A stretch of DNA of 55,794 bases from an uncultured Lutibacter sp. (GTDB lineage Bacteria > Bacteroidota > Bacteroidia > Flavobacteriales > Flavobacteriaceae): contig NZ_CALAEQ010000147.1 of the NCBI RefSeq assembly GCF_937891065.1, forward strand, positions 1 to 55,794. The letters run 5' to 3'. Under the pieces are notes generated by a model. That model was not told the DNA's origin. It ran no database searches and worked only from the letters and a program-made list of their open reading frames with translations. Position 1 is the first letter of the stretch; every line of letters begins with the position of its first letter. Position numbers and translations under genes: made by a program. This document shows positions 33,519-44,019 of the stretch, piece after piece.

Positions 33519-36299
33519 ATGAAAAAACTAGCCTATTTTTTTAGTTTTTTATTCCTTTCAATAGGAATAAATGCGCAAAATTCAATAGTTAAAAATGTTC
33601 CTTTTACCAATATTGGACCTTCAATTATGAGTGGTCGTATTGTTGATGTAGATGTCAACCCGAATAATCCAGTAGAATTTTATGCAGCATATGCTTCTGG
33701 CGGTTTATGGTATACTAACAATAATGGGACTTCTTTTACTTCAGTAGCAGACAATGCGCCTACTCAAAATATGGGTGATATTGCTGTAGATTGGAATAAT
33801 GGAACAATTTGGGTTGGAACAGGTGAGAGTAATTCTTCTCGATCTTCATATGCCGGAATTGGAATTTTAAAAAGTACCGATAAAGGGAAGTCTTGGCAAA
33901 ATGTTGGTTTGAATGATTCTCAACATATTGGACGTATTATCATCAATAAAAAAAATCCAGATGAGGTTATTGTTGGAGTAATTGGCCATTTATACACACC
34001 AAATATTGAACGTGGTATTTTTAAAACAACAGATGGTGGTAAAACTTGGAATAATGTATTATTTATTAATGAAAATACGGGAGTAATTGATATTAGTGCG
34101 TCACCAATAAATTCAAATGTATTATATGCAGCCTCTTGGGAACGCGATAGGAAAGCGTGGAATTTTGATGGAGATGGTGAAAATTCAGCAATTTATAAAA
34201 GTGTTAATGCTGGATCTACTTGGACTAAAATTACTTCAGAAAAAAGTGGTTTTCCAATAGGAAGTGGTATAGGAAGAATTGGTTTAGCTACATTTAATGA
34301 TGAGATTATTTATGCGCTATTAGATAATCAGTTTATGCGTCCAGAAAAAGAAAAGAAAAAAGAAATAGGCTTAACAAAAGATGATTTTAAAAATATAAGT
34401 GAAACAGGCTTTTTACAATTAAATGATGAAAAACTAAACACGTTTCTAAAAAATAATGGTTTTGATAAAAAATATACGGCTGAAAACGTAAAACAGTCAG
34501 TAAAAAAAGGAAAAATAAAACCTATTGATTTAGTAATTTATTTAGAGGATGCAAATTTTGTATTGCTAAACTCTGAAGTAATAGGTGCTGAGGTTTATAA
34601 ATCCGTAAATGGTGGTAAAACTTGGAATAAAACTCATGAAGATTATTTAGATGGAGTTTATAGTTCGTATGGTTATTATTTTGGAGTAATAGCTGTAAAT
34701 GAATCAAACGAAAATAAAATATACATTGGCGGTGTTCCATTGTTAACATCTGATGATAGCGGTAAAACATTTACTTCAATGAATAGAGAAAATGTACACG
34801 CAGATCATCAGGCATTATGGGTGAATTCTAAATTAGAGGGGCACATTATAAATGGGAATGATGGTGGACTTAATATTACCTATGATGATGGTGAAAATTG
34901 GATTAAAAACAATTCACCTTCGATTGGTCAGTTTTATGCGATAAATGTAGATAATCAAAAACCATATAATGTTTTTGGCGGTTTACAAGATAATGGCGTT
35001 TGGTATGGTCCAAGCAATTATAAAGCCTCAAAAAATTGGGAAAGTAGTGGAGATTACCCATATAAAATGATTGGCGGTGGAGATGGAATGCAAGTTCAAA
35101 TAGATAGTAGAGATAATAATATAGTATATTCTGGCTCTCAATTTGGGTATTATTATCGTGTAAATTTAAAAACAAATGAACGTATTGATATTCATCCTAC
35201 ACACGAATTAGGAGACTCGCCATATCGCTATAACTGGCAAACACCAATATTATTATCGCCTCATAATCAAGATATTTTATACATGGGAGCAAATAAACTG
35301 TTACGCTCTATGGATAAAGGTGAAACTTTTGAAGTGATTTCTGACGATTTAACAACAGGTGGTATTAAAGGAAATGTACCTTTTGGTACTTTATCGGCAG
35401 TTTCTGAAAGCCCTTTTCGGTTTGGATTAATTTATACGGGAAGTGATGACGGTTATGTAAATATAACTAAAAATGGTGGAGGAAGTTGGGCTAGAATTTC
35501 AGATAACTTACCTCAAAAATTATGGGTTTCTAGAATTGTGGCTTCACAACACGAAAGAGAGCGGGTTTATGTAACCTTAAATGGATATAGAAATGATGAT
35601 TTTAAACCATATATCTATGTAAGTGAAAACAATGGAGAAACTTGGGAAAACATTCAAGCTAATCTTCCAAATTCACCAATAAATGTTATAATTGAAGACC
35701 CAGCAGATGAAAATATTTTATATGTCGGTAATGATTCTGAACTGTTTATAAGCTTTAATAAAGGCGAAAATTGGCAAGTGTTTTCTCATGGTCTCCCAAA
35801 AGTTGCAGTTCATGATTTAGTGATTCAAAAAGAAGCGAAAGATTTGGTTGTAGGAACTCATGGGCGTTCTATTTATAAAACTAATATTGCTGCGCTACAA
35901 CGATTTAATACTATTAAAAATGATAAGGTAGCATTGTTTGAAATTCCTTCTATACATTTTTCTTCACGATGGGGAAGTTCTTGGAATAAATGGCTAAAAC
36001 CAAAAGAACCTAGCGTTACAATTTCTTATTATGTTTTAAATTCTGGAAAATATACAGTTGATATTTTGGCTGAAGACAAAACAAAATTAAAGAGTTTTAC
36101 TATTAATGCTTTTGAAGGGTATAATTGTTTTGAATATGATGTTTCAGTAAGTGAAAAAATTGTAGACACCTATTTTTCTAAAAACGAAATTTCAGTTAAA
36201 GAAGCAAAAAATAACAAATACTATTTACCAAAAGGGGAATATCTAATAAAAATCTCCGGAGCTAAAGAAAGCGCAGAACAAAAATTTACAGTTAAGTAA
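33519..36299 (+). CDS. Exported sortilin/BNR-type beta-propeller protein
   Basis: 926 residues with a signal peptide ending INAQ. Many Asp-box-like repeats (STDKGKSWQNVG, TTDGGKTWNNV, SDDSGKTFTSM, SENNGETWENI) make a double VPS10/BNR propeller. Homologues are often labelled glycosyl hydrolase, but no catalytic residues can be named. A Lys/Asn-rich insertion of roughly 80 residues (near 270-350) interrupts the first propeller. The final 140 residues are a possible Ig-like domain. It is paralogous to the convergent gene at 36353-39610. Confidence 0.88.
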   Translation: MKKLAYFFSFLFLSIGINAQNSIVKNVPFTNIGPSIMSGRIVDVDVNPNNPVEFYAAYASGGLWYTNNNGTSFTSVADNAPTQNMGDIAVDWNNGTIWVGTGESNSSRSSYAGIGILKSTDKGKSWQNVGLNDSQHIGRIIINKKNPDEVIVGVIGHLYTPNIERGIFKTTDGGKTWNNVLFINENTGVIDISASPINSNVLYAASWERDRKAWNFDGDGENSAIYKSVNAGSTWTKITSEKSGFPIGSGIGRIGLATFNDEIIYALLDNQFMRPEKEKKKEIGLTKDDFKNISETGFLQLNDEKLNTFLKNNGFDKKYTAENVKQSVKKGKIKPIDLVIYLEDANFVLLNSEVIGAEVYKSVNGGKTWNKTHEDYLDGVYSSYGYYFGVIAVNESNENKIYIGGVPLLTSDDSGKTFTSMNRENVHADHQALWVNSKLEGHIINGNDGGLNITYDDGENWIKNNSPSIGQFYAINVDNQKPYNVFGGLQDNGVWYGPSNYKASKNWESSGDYPYKMIGGGDGMQVQIDSRDNNIVYSGSQFGYYYRVNLKTNERIDIHPTHELGDSPYRYNWQTPILLSPHNQDILYMGANKLLRSMDKGETFEVISDDLTTGGIKGNVPFGTLSAVSESPFRFGLIYTGSDDGYVNITKNGGGSWARISDNLPQKLWVSRIVASQHERERVYVTLNGYRNDDFKPYIYVSENNGETWENIQANLPNSPINVIIEDPADENILYVGNDSELFISFNKGENWQVFSHGLPKVAVHDLVIQKEAKDLVVGTHGRSIYKTNIAALQRFNTIKNDKVALFEIPSIHFSSRWGSSWNKWLKPKEPSVTISYYVLNSGKYTVDILAEDKTKLKSFTINAFEGYNCFEYDVSVSEKIVDTYFSKNEISVKEAKNNKYYLPKGEYLIKISGAKESAEQKFTVK

Positions 36300-36311
36300 A
36301 ACATTGAAATA

Positions 36312-36347
36312 TTAGAAAAACGCCCAATTTTGAATTGGGCGTTTTTT
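36312..36347. terminator. Bidirectional terminator between the two propeller genes
   Basis: Fourteen-base-pair stem AAAAACGCCCAATT/AATTGGGCGTTTTT with a three-base loop; A- and T-runs on either side serve both convergent genes (stops at 36299 and 36353). Confidence 0.92.
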
Positions 36348-36352
36348 ACGTT

Positions 36353-39300
36353 TTAATACTCCAATTCTTCTAATTTTTTAAAAGGTGATAAATTTAATTG
36401 CTCAACAGTTTTTTGATAGTTAATCCAATCAGTATTATAAAACTTATTAATTTTTGAAATAACGGCACTTACTTTTTCGTCAGCATTTTTAACGAGCGTT
36501 AATTCAGTTTCTCCAGGTTTTTGAAGTAGAGAACCAACATATCTTCTAGCGGTATATAAATAAGAAACAGTGCTAGGAAATTCAGTATCAGTAATACCTT
36601 GTCGTTTATCTTCTTTTCCTAACATATCATCTAATAAGTCATTTATACTTTTTAATACAACATCATGAGATTTTAATAATTCTTCTTTGTTTTTTAATTC
36701 AGATTGATTTTTTATGCGTTTTTTATAATCTTCAATAATTTCTTTAGATTCTAACAAACGCTGAGTTGCTTCACCTGCAATTCCACTTTTATTTTCAAGT
36801 TGCTTTAATAAATCATATTTACTTTTTAAAACTTCAAAAGGCATTTCAACTCTAGGGTCGTAAGCAACTTTAATGTTTTCGCTAACGGTTTCATTTCCAA
36901 AATGGATTTTTAGGGTATAAGTTCCAGGCAATACGGTTAAACCTCTAGGCTCGTTTGCATCCTTTTTAACAATTCTTCTTGAAGGACCTCTTTTCCCTTT
37001 CTCATTCATTCCCCAATAAGTTCTGTGAATTCCATTTTCTTTTGGAGCTAAATTTTTAAGACTTCTTATCAATTCATTTTTATCATTATAAAATTCGAAG
37101 AAAATTGAATCAAATTTTACTGTAGGTTTTTTAGATTTTACTTCAGCAATTGCGACTTCTTTTTTAGATTTATTTTTCTTCTTTGTTGAAGGTTCTTCAG
37201 CTTTTTTAGTTTCAATTTCAGGTCTATTAATACTATAAGTTATCATTGCACCTCTTTTTCTATTTTCACCATTAAAAATTGAATTAGCTCCAAAACGTGT
37301 CCCAGTTGGTTGTTGGGTTTGAGTTATAAATGCTGAAGGTGGCGTATATAAATGAAGTGTTTTATCTACTATTTGTTTACCTTCTTTGGCAATTGCTCTT
37401 AATGGTCTAATATCATCTAATACGTAAGCCGCTCTACCAAAAGTACCTATTATTAAATCGTGTTCCCGTGGGTGAATTGCTAAATCCATAGTAGAAACTG
37501 TTGGAAAACCATTTGTCCATTTGGTCCAAGTAGTACCTTCGTCAATACTAATATGCAAGCCGTATTCAGTACCTAAAAACAGTAAGTTTGCCACTTCCAA
37601 ATCTTGAATTATTGAAAGTGTATAACCGAAATTTTCAGTTTTATTTTGAAGTAAACTCTCCCAAGTTTTTCCAAAATCACGAGTTCTAAATAAATAAGGT
37701 TTAAAATCAAATTGACGATAATTATTAACCACAGCATAGGCTTCACCTTTATTAAACTTAGAAGCTTTTATTTGTGCTACCCAACTTCCTTGTGGCATTC
37801 CTTTAATATTTTGTGATACATTATTCCAAGTTTTCCCTCCATCTTGAGTTAATTGAATGTTTCCATCATCAGTACCAACCCAAAGCAAATTTTCATCAAA
37901 TTTACTAGGTTCAATAACTAAAATAGTACAATGATTTTCAGCTCCTGTAGCGTCCATAGTAATACCACCACTTTCATGTTGTTTTTGCTTTTCTTTGTTA
38001 TTTGTTGTTAAATCAGGTGAAATTATGTCCCAAGTATATCCTTTATTAGTTGATTTGTGTACAAACTGACTTCCAAAATAAATAGTTTCATTATCTGTAG
38101 GGTTTATAGAAATTGCAGAATTCCAATTGAACCTTAGTTTCACATCAGGGTTTGGGTGTGTGGGTCTTATACCTTTTGCATAACCAGTTTCCCTATCGTA
38201 TCTAGCAACATTTCCTTCTTGAGACATTCCATAACCATATCTGGAGTTTTTAGGATCTGGAATTACATCGAAACCATCACCAAACATTAATTCTTGCCAA
38301 TAAGAATTTCTGATACCTTGATCTTTTAGTACATATGAAGGACCACTCCAAGATCCATTGTCTTGCATTCCTCCATAAATATTATAAGGAAACTCCATAT
38401 CTACATTTATATGATAAAATTGTGCCAACGGCAAATTTTCAACAAAACGCCAAGTTTTACCACGATCACGAGTAATATTTAAACCACCATCGTTACCGTC
38501 AATCATAAAATTAGAATCTGTTGGGTGAATCCACCAAGCATGATGATCTGGATGAACACCAACTGAAGTTCCATATGCAGGCATTAATTGTTTGAATGAT
38601 TTCCCACCATCTTGACTAACATTTATATAAGTAAAAACAGAATAAACTCTATTTTCATTAATAGGGTCTACAAATATATCTGAGTAATAAAAAGGTCTGT
38701 TACCAATTCCATCTGGACCTCTACCACTTGATTTGTCATTCACCATTTTCCATTTTACGCCACCATCTTCAGATTTATATAATCCATTTTTTTTAGCTTC
38801 AACAAGTGCATATATAAATTTAGGATTGCTTTGAGAAATAGCTATTCCAATTCTTCCTAAATTTCCTTCTGGTAATCCATCTTTATCCGTTAGTTTTTTC
38901 CAATTTTCACCACCATCATAAGTAATATACATTCCAGATCCTTCACCTCCTGAATTAAATGTCCATGGTTTTCTTTGATGTTCCCACATTGCAGCAATTA
39001 ATTTATTTGGGTTTGAAGGATCAACAACTAAATCAGCACAGCCAGTTTTATTATTTACAAACAAAGATTTTGTCCAAGTTTTTCCACCATCAGTAGTTTT
39101 AAAAACGCCTCGTTCAGGATGTTCACCCCAAGGTGAGCCTATAGCGCCAACATATACAGTATTAGGATTGTCTTTATCAATAATAATTTTGTGAATATTT
39201 CTTGTTTTTTCTAATCCAACAAGCTTCCAAGTTTGCCCTGCGTCTAAACTTTTATACAATCCATAACCACCAGTTAAACTATTTCTAGGGTTTCCTTCAC

Positions 39301-39610
39301 CTGTTCCTGCCCAAATAACATCAGGATTACTCTGTTGAATTGCAACAGATCCAATAGATGCAACTGCTTGATCATCAAAAATTGGTTTCCAATCAATTCC
39401 ACCACTTTCAGATTTCCATAATCCGCCAGAAGCAGTCCCTATATATATTATATCGGGTTCATTTGTTACCACATCAATAGCTGTAACTCTACCGCTCATC
39501 CCAGCAGGACCAATTGATCGAGGATTTAGGTTTTTTAATTTTTCTAAGTCTAATTGCTGAGAAATTACAATTGTTGAAATAAATAGTGCGAGTAAGGTAA
39601 GTTTCTTCAT
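36353..39610 (-). CDS. Exported sortilin/BNR-type beta-propeller protein, long form
   Basis: 1085 residues with signal peptide MKKLTLLALFISTIVISQ. It starts NPRSIGPAGMSGRVTAIDVV, parallel to FTNIGPSIMSGRIVDVDV in the convergent paralogue, and carries the same Asp-box repeats (TTDGGKTWTKS, TYDGGENWKKL, SEDGGVKWKMV, TQDGGKTWNNV). It lacks the paralogue's Lys-rich insertion but adds a Lys-rich linker near 800 and a helical C-terminal region of about 200 residues (LKSKYDLLKQLENKSGIAGE). Function unknown; an extracellular or periplasmic binding scaffold is likely. Confidence 0.88.
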   Translation of the reverse strand: MKKLTLLALFISTIVISQQLDLEKLKNLNPRSIGPAGMSGRVTAIDVVTNEPDIIYIGTASGGLWKSESGGIDWKPIFDDQAVASIGSVAIQQSNPDVIWAGTGEGNPRNSLTGGYGLYKSLDAGQTWKLVGLEKTRNIHKIIIDKDNPNTVYVGAIGSPWGEHPERGVFKTTDGGKTWTKSLFVNNKTGCADLVVDPSNPNKLIAAMWEHQRKPWTFNSGGEGSGMYITYDGGENWKKLTDKDGLPEGNLGRIGIAISQSNPKFIYALVEAKKNGLYKSEDGGVKWKMVNDKSSGRGPDGIGNRPFYYSDIFVDPINENRVYSVFTYINVSQDGGKSFKQLMPAYGTSVGVHPDHHAWWIHPTDSNFMIDGNDGGLNITRDRGKTWRFVENLPLAQFYHINVDMEFPYNIYGGMQDNGSWSGPSYVLKDQGIRNSYWQELMFGDGFDVIPDPKNSRYGYGMSQEGNVARYDRETGYAKGIRPTHPNPDVKLRFNWNSAISINPTDNETIYFGSQFVHKSTNKGYTWDIISPDLTTNNKEKQKQHESGGITMDATGAENHCTILVIEPSKFDENLLWVGTDDGNIQLTQDGGKTWNNVSQNIKGMPQGSWVAQIKASKFNKGEAYAVVNNYRQFDFKPYLFRTRDFGKTWESLLQNKTENFGYTLSIIQDLEVANLLFLGTEYGLHISIDEGTTWTKWTNGFPTVSTMDLAIHPREHDLIIGTFGRAAYVLDDIRPLRAIAKEGKQIVDKTLHLYTPPSAFITQTQQPTGTRFGANSIFNGENRKRGAMITYSINRPEIETKKAEEPSTKKKNKSKKEVAIAEVKSKKPTVKFDSIFFEFYNDKNELIRSLKNLAPKENGIHRTYWGMNEKGKRGPSRRIVKKDANEPRGLTVLPGTYTLKIHFGNETVSENIKVAYDPRVEMPFEVLKSKYDLLKQLENKSGIAGEATQRLLESKEIIEDYKKRIKNQSELKNKEELLKSHDVVLKSINDLLDDMLGKEDKRQGITDTEFPSTVSYLYTARRYVGSLLQKPGETELTLVKNADEKVSAVISKINKFYNTDWINYQKTVEQLNLSPFKKLEELEY

Positions 39611-39720
39611 TATTTATGAATTAGTTGAAATAATTTTAAATGTAGAGAATAGAAATGTAAGATATGTTAAAATTTTGATAAAATAGGGAAGTTTAAATTG
39701 CTTAATTGTTACATAAATAA

Positions 39721-39759
39721 AAAAAAACAGCCATCGGTTGATGGCTGTTTTTTTTTTAA
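39721..39759 (-). terminator. Terminator after the minus-strand sdh-like operon
   Basis: ACAGCCATC-GGTT-GATGGCTGT stem with long A- and T-runs on both sides, 19 bases past the sdhB-like stop at 39778. Confidence 0.9.
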
Positions 39760-39777
39760 AGTATTTTAAATCTTTTA

Positions 39778-40521
39778 TTAACTAATACATTTAGCTCTAT
39801 TATATTCAAAATTCATACGAGCAATATCTAATAATTGTACCTCTTGAGGACAAACCATAGCACAAGCACCTGTATTTGAACAATTCCCAAAACCTTCCTC
39901 ATCATGAGCATTTATCATCCATAACGCACGTTCAGTACGTTCAATTTGACCTTGAGGTAATTTAGCTAAGTGACCTATTTTGGCCGATACAAATAACGCT
40001 GCAGATGAGTTTTTACAAGTTGCAATACAAGCACCACAACCAATACAAGCTGCACTATCAAAAGCGCTTTCAGCGATGTCATGATGGATAGGGATTGTAT
40101 TTGCTTCAGGAGCCATACCTGTAAAAGATGAAATATAACCTCCTGCTTGAATAATGCGATCCATGGAGCCTCTGTCAACTTTTAAATCTCTAATAACTGG
40201 AAATGAATTAGCTCTAAAAGGTTCAATGGTAATTGTATCCCCATCGCTAAAAGAGCGTAAGTGCGTTTGGCAAGTTGTGTAATGTTCTTCTGGTCCGTGT
40301 GCTTTTCCATTGATAACTAGCGAACATTGGCCACATATTCCTTCTCTACAATCGTGATCAAATTCAACAGCCGGTTCTCCTTTTGAAGCAAGTTCTTCAT
40401 TAAGAACATCTAACATTTCTAAAAAAGATGTGTCCGAACTTAAATCTGATAATTTATAGGTTACTAATTTTCCTTTTGTTTTGGCGCTTTCTTGTCGCCA
40501 TATTTTAAGTGTCAGTTTCAT
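39778..40521 (-). CDS. Succinate dehydrogenase/fumarate reductase iron-sulfur subunit, copy 1
   Basis: Electron-transfer subunit, 247 residues. 2Fe-2S ligands in [17 protein letters not shown] and the later YTTCQTHL; 4Fe-4S in CIGCGACIATCKNSSA; 3Fe-4S in CSNTGACAMVCPQEV. It starts 8 bases after the flavoprotein gene, last in the minus-strand C-A-B operon. It is homologous to, but clearly diverged from, the copy at 46034-46777. Assignment to sdh or frd cannot be made from this subunit alone. Confidence 0.95.
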   Translation of the reverse strand: MKLTLKIWRQESAKTKGKLVTYKLSDLSSDTSFLEMLDVLNEELASKGEPAVEFDHDCREGICGQCSLVINGKAHGPEEHYTTCQTHLRSFSDGDTITIEPFRANSFPVIRDLKVDRGSMDRIIQAGGYISSFTGMAPEANTIPIHHDIAESAFDSAACIGCGACIATCKNSSAALFVSAKIGHLAKLPQGQIERTERALWMINAHDEEGFGNCSNTGACAMVCPQEVQLLDIARMNFEYNRAKCIS

Positions 40522-40529
40522 AATCTTTA

Positions 40530-42443
40530 TTATTTATATGAGCGAACTGTTGGTTTAACTTCCGTAAATTCTAATGGTTCTTTATGTAATTTCCAGCTTT
40601 CTCCATTTTGCCATTCCCAAGCAGAAGAGTACATATAATTTTCATCATCTCGCATTGCTTCGCCATCTTCAGTTTGGTAATCTTCTCGGAAATGGGCTCC
40701 ACAACTTTCTTTTCTATCTAAAGCATCAACAGTCATTAATTCAGCTATTTCTAAATAATCTGCTAAACGACCTGCTTTTTCTAATTCAGAATTAGGTCCA
40801 TTTTCATTTCCTGGTACTGCAGCATTTTCCCAAAATTCTTTACGTAATTTTTTAATTTCTTCAATAGCCCAAATCATCCCTTTTTCGTTTCGAGACATGG
40901 CTACTTCTTTAAACATAATTTTACCTAAACGTCTATGAATTTGGTCAACAGGCATTGTGCCTTTAATAGCTAATAATTTCGTTACTTGATCTTTTACTGC
41001 TTTTTCAGCTTCTTCAAATTCAGGAGTATCTGTTGAAATTTTACCCGTTTTAATATCATCAGCTAAATAATTTGAAATTGTATTAGGTAAAATAAAATTA
41101 CCATCAACTGATGCTTGTAAAAGAGAATTTGCTCCTAAACGATTTGCACCGTGATCAGCAAAATTAGCTTCACCAACAGCAAATAAACCAGGGATTGTTG
41201 TTTGTAATTCATAATCAACCCATAAACCTCCCATAGAAAAATGGGCAGCAGGTGATATTTTCATTGGTTCTTTATAGGCGTTAATCGCTGTAATTTTTTC
41301 ATACATGGTAAAAAGGTTACCATAACGTTCTTTAATGGTGTCTTCACCTAATTTTTCTATAGCTGTTTTGAAGTCAAGATATACGGCATTTTTTAATGGT
41401 CCAACTCCATGACCAGCATCTATTCTTTCTTTAGCTGCTCTTGAAGCAACATCTCGAGGAACTAAGTTTCCGAAAGCTGGATAACGTCGTTCTAAGTAAT
41501 AATCTCTTTCGTCATTTGGAATATCTCCAGGAGCACGATTTTCATCTTTATTTTTTGGTACCCAAATACGACCATCATTTCTAAGCGATTCAGACATCAA
41601 AGTTAATTTTGATTGATGTTCACCAGATTGTGGTAATGCTGTTGGGTGAATTTGAGTCCAAGATGGATTCGCAAAATAAGCACCTTTTTTATGAGCGCGC
41701 CAATTTGCTGAACCATTTGAATTCATTGCTAGCGTAGATAAATAAAATATTTTACCAAAACCACCAGTTCCAAAAACCAAGGCATGAGCCGAATGACGTT
41801 CAATTTCACCGGTATTTAAATTACGAGCAATAATACCTCGGGCTTTGCCATCAACTATTACAATATCAAGAATTTCATGACGATTGTATTGTGTTAATTT
41901 ACCAACTTTAATCTGCTTCATCATAGCTTGATAAGTTGCCAAAAGAAGTTGTTGACCAGTTTGACCACGAGCATAGAAAGTTCTTGATACTAAAACTCCA
42001 CCAAAAGAACGATTGCTTAAATATCCACCATATTCACGCCCAAAAGGAACTCCTTGAGCGACCATATGATCAATTAAATTTGCTGAAACTTCAGCCATTC
42101 TATAAACGTTAGCCTCACGAGATCGGAAATCACCACCTTTAATAGTGTCGTAAAACATTCGATACACGTTATCACCATCATTTTTATAGTTTTTTGCTGC
42201 GTTTACACCACCTTGTGCAGCAACTGAATGTGAGCGTCGTGCTGAATCTTGAAAAAAGAAAACTTTTACGTTGTATCCTAATTCAGCTAATGATGCAGCT
42301 GCACCTCCACCAGATAATCCACCACCAACAACAATTACATCTAATTTTTTGCGGTTTGCAGGATTAACAATTCGGGTTTTAGCAAGGTAGTTTTGCCATT
42401 TATCTTTTAAAGGTCCTTCTGGAATTTTTGCGTTAAGAGCCAT
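40530..42443 (-). CDS. Succinate dehydrogenase/fumarate reductase flavoprotein subunit, copy 1
   Basis: Catalytic FAD subunit, 637 residues. Dinucleotide fold [19 protein letters not shown]; covalent-FAD His in [17 protein letters not shown]; active-site stretch [15 protein letters not shown]; substrate Arg region [13 protein letters not shown]. Compared with the second copy it lacks about 30 residues near 300-390 and has [16 protein letters not shown] variants. The promoter of its operon carries a Crp/Fnr-type site. I infer a conditionally expressed enzyme, possibly a fumarate reductase. Confidence 0.95.
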   Translation of the reverse strand: MALNAKIPEGPLKDKWQNYLAKTRIVNPANRKKLDVIVVGGGLSGGGAAASLAELGYNVKVFFFQDSARRSHSVAAQGGVNAAKNYKNDGDNVYRMFYDTIKGGDFRSREANVYRMAEVSANLIDHMVAQGVPFGREYGGYLSNRSFGGVLVSRTFYARGQTGQQLLLATYQAMMKQIKVGKLTQYNRHEILDIVIVDGKARGIIARNLNTGEIERHSAHALVFGTGGFGKIFYLSTLAMNSNGSANWRAHKKGAYFANPSWTQIHPTALPQSGEHQSKLTLMSESLRNDGRIWVPKNKDENRAPGDIPNDERDYYLERRYPAFGNLVPRDVASRAAKERIDAGHGVGPLKNAVYLDFKTAIEKLGEDTIKERYGNLFTMYEKITAINAYKEPMKISPAAHFSMGGLWVDYELQTTIPGLFAVGEANFADHGANRLGANSLLQASVDGNFILPNTISNYLADDIKTGKISTDTPEFEEAEKAVKDQVTKLLAIKGTMPVDQIHRRLGKIMFKEVAMSRNEKGMIWAIEEIKKLRKEFWENAAVPGNENGPNSELEKAGRLADYLEIAELMTVDALDRKESCGAHFREDYQTEDGEAMRDDENYMYSSAWEWQNGESWKLHKEPLEFTEVKPTVRSYK

Positions 42444-42452
42444 AATTCTATG

Positions 42453-43139
42453 TTATTTTAAGTAAAGAATGATAGGAATGATGGCATATAATATTGCCAT
42501 AACTAAACTGAAGCATAGTGCTATATACTTAATAATGCTCATCACTTTTTTAGGGTATATTCCTAAAGAACGATGTGCACTTTCTATCCCATGTATTAAA
42601 TGGAAGCACATTGCAATTATTCCTATTTCATATATAAGTACAAACCACCAAACTTTAAAAGTAGCTAATACTAATTCGTATAAATCATGTTCTGTTCCAA
42701 GCACTTTATATTTTAGCCAAAACTGGGCCATATGTAAAACAATAAAGACACCTAAAATTGTTCCTAAAACACCCATGTTTCTCGAATACCAAGTGCTTGT
42801 AGAATTATCAGTTACTTGATATTTTTCTCCTCTAGATTTTCTGTTTTGAATTGTAATTAATAAGGCGTCAACTACATGAATAATCATTGCAGCATATAAC
42901 ACCCATGCTACAATTGTTACTGGCCAAAAGCTAACTAAGAAGTGAGAATATGCATTATACATATCATGTACGTTTTCTACGCCTCCCCAAAATTCTATTG
43001 GAAAAAATGAGTTTGGAATTATTAGAATTAGATTTCCTATAAGGTGAATTACAAGGAAAAAGATAATAAATAGCCCGGTTATAGCCATTAAGTTTTTACG
43101 CCCAACCGATGTTTTGAATAGTCCTTTTTTAACTGCCAT
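42453..43139 (-). CDS. Succinate dehydrogenase/fumarate reductase cytochrome b subunit, copy 1
   Basis: 228 residues, five membrane helices, b558 type. One His in each of four helices could ligate two hemes: FLVIHLIGNL, AAMIIHVVDALL, FIVLHMAQF and CFHLIHGIESAHRS. First gene of the minus-strand C-A-B operon, preceded by a TACTTTTG -7 box and a TGA-N6-TCA site at activator distance. Divergent from copy 2. Confidence 0.93.
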   Translation of the reverse strand: MAVKKGLFKTSVGRKNLMAITGLFIIFFLVIHLIGNLILIIPNSFFPIEFWGGVENVHDMYNAYSHFLVSFWPVTIVAWVLYAAMIIHVVDALLITIQNRKSRGEKYQVTDNSTSTWYSRNMGVLGTILGVFIVLHMAQFWLKYKVLGTEHDLYELVLATFKVWWFVLIYEIGIIAMCFHLIHGIESAHRSLGIYPKKVMSIIKYIALCFSLVMAILYAIIPIILYLK

Positions 43140-43165
43140 AAGGCTAATTTTTTAGAGTTTATGTG

Positions 43166-43173
43166 CAAAAGTA
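43166..43173 (-). promoter_or_regulatory. -7 promoter element of the minus-strand sdh-like operon
   Basis: Minus-strand TACTTTTG fits TAnnTTTG, 26 bases upstream of the ATG at 43139. There is no -33 TTG at normal spacing. Confidence 0.6.
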
Positions 43174-43196
43174 TAAGAGGATAAAGCTTTAGGTAA

Positions 43197-43208
43197 TGAT
43201 ATTTGTCA
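43197..43208. promoter_or_regulatory. Crp/Fnr-type binding site upstream of the minus-strand sdh-like operon
   Basis: Minus-strand TGAC-AAAT-ATCA (plus TGATATTTGTCA), TGA-N6-TCA class with one mismatch between arms. Its centre is 29.5 bases from the first base of the -7 box, the same spacing as at usp. Confidence 0.6.
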
Positions 43209-43295
43209 GATTTCACTTAAAGATGTGTTATTTATAATGAATCTAAATTAAGGGAATAAACAACAAGAGGTTTTAAAAACACAACTTCAAATGTA

Positions 43296-43303
43296 TATAT
43301 TTG
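43296..43303 (+). promoter_or_regulatory. -7 promoter element of the plus-strand sdhCAB operon
   Basis: TATATTTG fits TAnnTTTG, 24 bases upstream of the ATG at 43328. No Crp/Fnr-type site is found at the matching upstream distance. Confidence 0.55.
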
Positions 43304-43327
43304 GACTTTAAAAAAATCAATTAAAAA

Positions 43328-44008
43328 ATGAGCGAAATTTTATCATCATCAATTGCAAGGAAAGTAGCTATGGCGCTGTCAGCACTTTTCCTTATCATTT
43401 TCTTACTTATTCATTTAGCGGTTAATTTAACATCATTATTTAGTGCAGACGTTTTTAACCAAGCCTCGCACTTTATGGGAACTAATCCTTTAATACAGTT
43501 TGCAATGCAACCTATATTAATTTTTGGAGTTGTGTTTCATTTTGTAATGGGGTTTGTTTTAGAACTAAAGAACAAAAAGTCAAGAAATGTAAAGTATGTT
43601 AATTATAACGGAGCTGCTAATGCTTCTTGGATGTCAAGAAATATGGCTATTAGCGGAGGTGTAATTTTAATTTTTATTGTAATTCATTTTCTAGATTTCT
43701 GGATTCCAGAATTAAACACAAAGTATGTTTTAGGAGATATGTCTGGAATGCACGGTGGTGAATTTAGATATTTTGAAGAATTACAACACAAATTTATGAG
43801 TCCAGTGAAAGTTGGAGTTTATGTAATTGCATTTATATTATTAGCATTGCATTTAGCACACGGTTTTCAATCTGCATTTCAATCAATGGGTTTTAATAAC
43901 AAATACACAAAATTTGTAAAAAACTTAGGAACTATTTATTCAATAGTAATTCCATTAGGATTTATAATTATAGCACTGTATCACTATTTTATTCAAATTA
44001 ACCATTAA
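43328..44008 (+). CDS. sdhC: Succinate dehydrogenase cytochrome b subunit, copy 2
   Basis: 226 residues, five membrane helices. Candidate heme ligands: [31 protein letters not shown] and [15 protein letters not shown]. First gene of a C-A-B operon with gaps of about 10 bases. This copy looks like the standard SDH of Bacteroidetes. Confidence 0.93.
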   Translation: MSEILSSSIARKVAMALSALFLIIFLLIHLAVNLTSLFSADVFNQASHFMGTNPLIQFAMQPILIFGVVFHFVMGFVLELKNKKSRNVKYVNYNGAANASWMSRNMAISGGVILIFIVIHFLDFWIPELNTKYVLGDMSGMHGGEFRYFEELQHKFMSPVKVGVYVIAFILLALHLAHGFQSAFQSMGFNNKYTKFVKNLGTIYSIVIPLGFIIIALYHYFIQINH

Positions 44009-44019
44009 TCTTAGAAAAT

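Noticed and set aside
43288-43295. Second minus-strand TACATTTG in the sdh divergent region
   Set aside because: It overlaps the plus-strand -7 box and is about 150 bases from the minus-strand gene; the box at 43166-43173 is better placed.
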